Below the pieces are notes generated by a model that was given only the letters and a program-made list of their open reading frames with translations, was not told the DNA's origin and did no database searches. A DNA stretch of 64,000 nt from Branchipolynoe longqiensis. Lineage: Eukaryota; Annelida; Polychaeta; Phyllodocida; Polynoidae. The position numbers and the translations under genes were made by a program. Shown here in pieces: positions 63,501 to 64,000 of this stretch; the first letter of the stretch is position 1; every line of letters begins with the position of its first letter. The stretch covers positions 84,994,709 through 85,058,708 of the forward strand of contig CM059190.1 of NCBI GenBank assembly GCA_030323885.1, read 5' to 3'.

Positions 63501-63615
63501 CCAAACTCCTTTCTGACCCAGTTTAGGTTTATGGAGGTCACTGGCTATGTGACCCAAATTAGACGTGTACTATGAAACACTTCTCCTGGCCACATATTGT
63601 GTGTGGGAGACGGGG

Positions 63616-63930
63616 AGCGGGACGTAGCTCAGACAGTAGAGTGTCCAGCTGTGAAGGTGTGGGTCATCTGATCGATCCTGCTCAGTGGACCCATTTGAAG
63701 TTTGGGCTATATTTTGTTCCACCAGTGGTCCACAACTGGTTCATCAAAGGCTGTGGTATGTGCTGTCCTGTCTGTGGGAAAGTGCATATAGAAGACCCCT
63801 TGCTGCTTATCAGAAAGCGTAGCCTATGTGGCGGCAGTGGGTTTCCTCCAAAGAAATATGTCAGAATGACCATATCATATGAAAATCAATGTGCTCTAGA
63901 GGCATCATTAATTAAAATAAGCTCTACTTT
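63616..63930 (+). mobile_element. SINE S2, full-length reference copy
   Basis: tRNA-like head agcgggacgtagctcagaca with A box and a B-box-like ggtgtgggtcatctgatcgat. Conserved body ggctgtggtatgtgctgtcc, gaaagtgcatatagaagacc, ccttgctgcttatcagaaag, tgggtttcctccaaagaaat. It ends near ataagctctactttt. I recall very similar SINEs (V-SINE/RUDI type) across molluscs; not verified here. A (GT)n and poly-G tract follows to 63952. Confidence 0.85.
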
Positions 63931-64000
63931 TGTGTGTGTGTGTGGGGGGGGGATGTCTCTGAATAATCACTGCAAGTGAATTATGCCATGAAATTTTATT

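Overview
The window is animal (metazoan) genomic DNA, most likely from a mollusc. Coding sequence is broken by GT-AG introns, there is no operon-like packing, and most of the sequence is dispersed repeats. Two tRNA-derived SINE families dominate. One of them (S2, e.g. 63616-63930) looks like the SINEs I know to be widespread in molluscan genomes; that taxonomic call is an inference from memory, not a search. I see one host protein-coding gene and one convincing tRNA gene. Nearly everything else is mobile or simple-sequence DNA.

0-15 kb: a field of foldback DNA transposons (A 101-799, B 1312-2007, E 4266-4925, F 5177-5524, D 10258-12614, C 14106-14553). They share a TGTCACA-like end (F is more divergent) and 3-bp target duplications, mostly TTA or TAA. 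Each is filled with a degenerate, self-complementary expansion of its own subterminal motif. E and F sit inside copies of an older palindromic MITE (family G). A recent 2.44-kb tandem duplication (6236-8673 / 8674-11122) includes the left end of D. A tRNA-Leu(AAG) gene lies at 15376-15457.

15.5-27.2 kb: tyrosine-recombinase (DIRS-order) retrotransposons. Element 1 (about 15539-24251) has gag, RT-RNase H and recombinase genes but is broken by mutations, by a LINE with an 11-bp target duplication (18960-19823), and by a second element, P (20470-23579). P has A1-internal-B1-A2-B2 split direct repeats and entered the recombinase frame without a target duplication. Element 4 (24698-27199) is a GC-rich, truncated relative with inverted ends.

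27-31 kb: repeats, including a SINE invaded by another SINE and by an A/C-rich, A-tailed 475-bp insert with a 7-bp target duplication.

31.3-64 kb: the 5' two thirds of a calpain cysteine protease gene on the + strand. Eleven exons (418 codons) cover the N-terminus, the complete protease core with Cys73/His237/Asn261, and the start of the C2-like domain. The gene runs off the right edge. Its introns carry a nearly complete PAT-like retrotransposon on the - strand (38915-44146, element 3), a solo A-B repeat of the P family (37142-37582), foldback element H, a pogo/Tigger-type MITE, LINE remnants, SINEs, and a tandem array of the 3' end of exon 11 with its splice donor (62566-63181).

The most interesting signals are: the split-repeat elements and their conserved splice-acceptor-like start of the recombinase frame; the self-similar foldback elements; the tandem exon-tail/donor array in the calpain gene; and the A/C-rich retro-insert.
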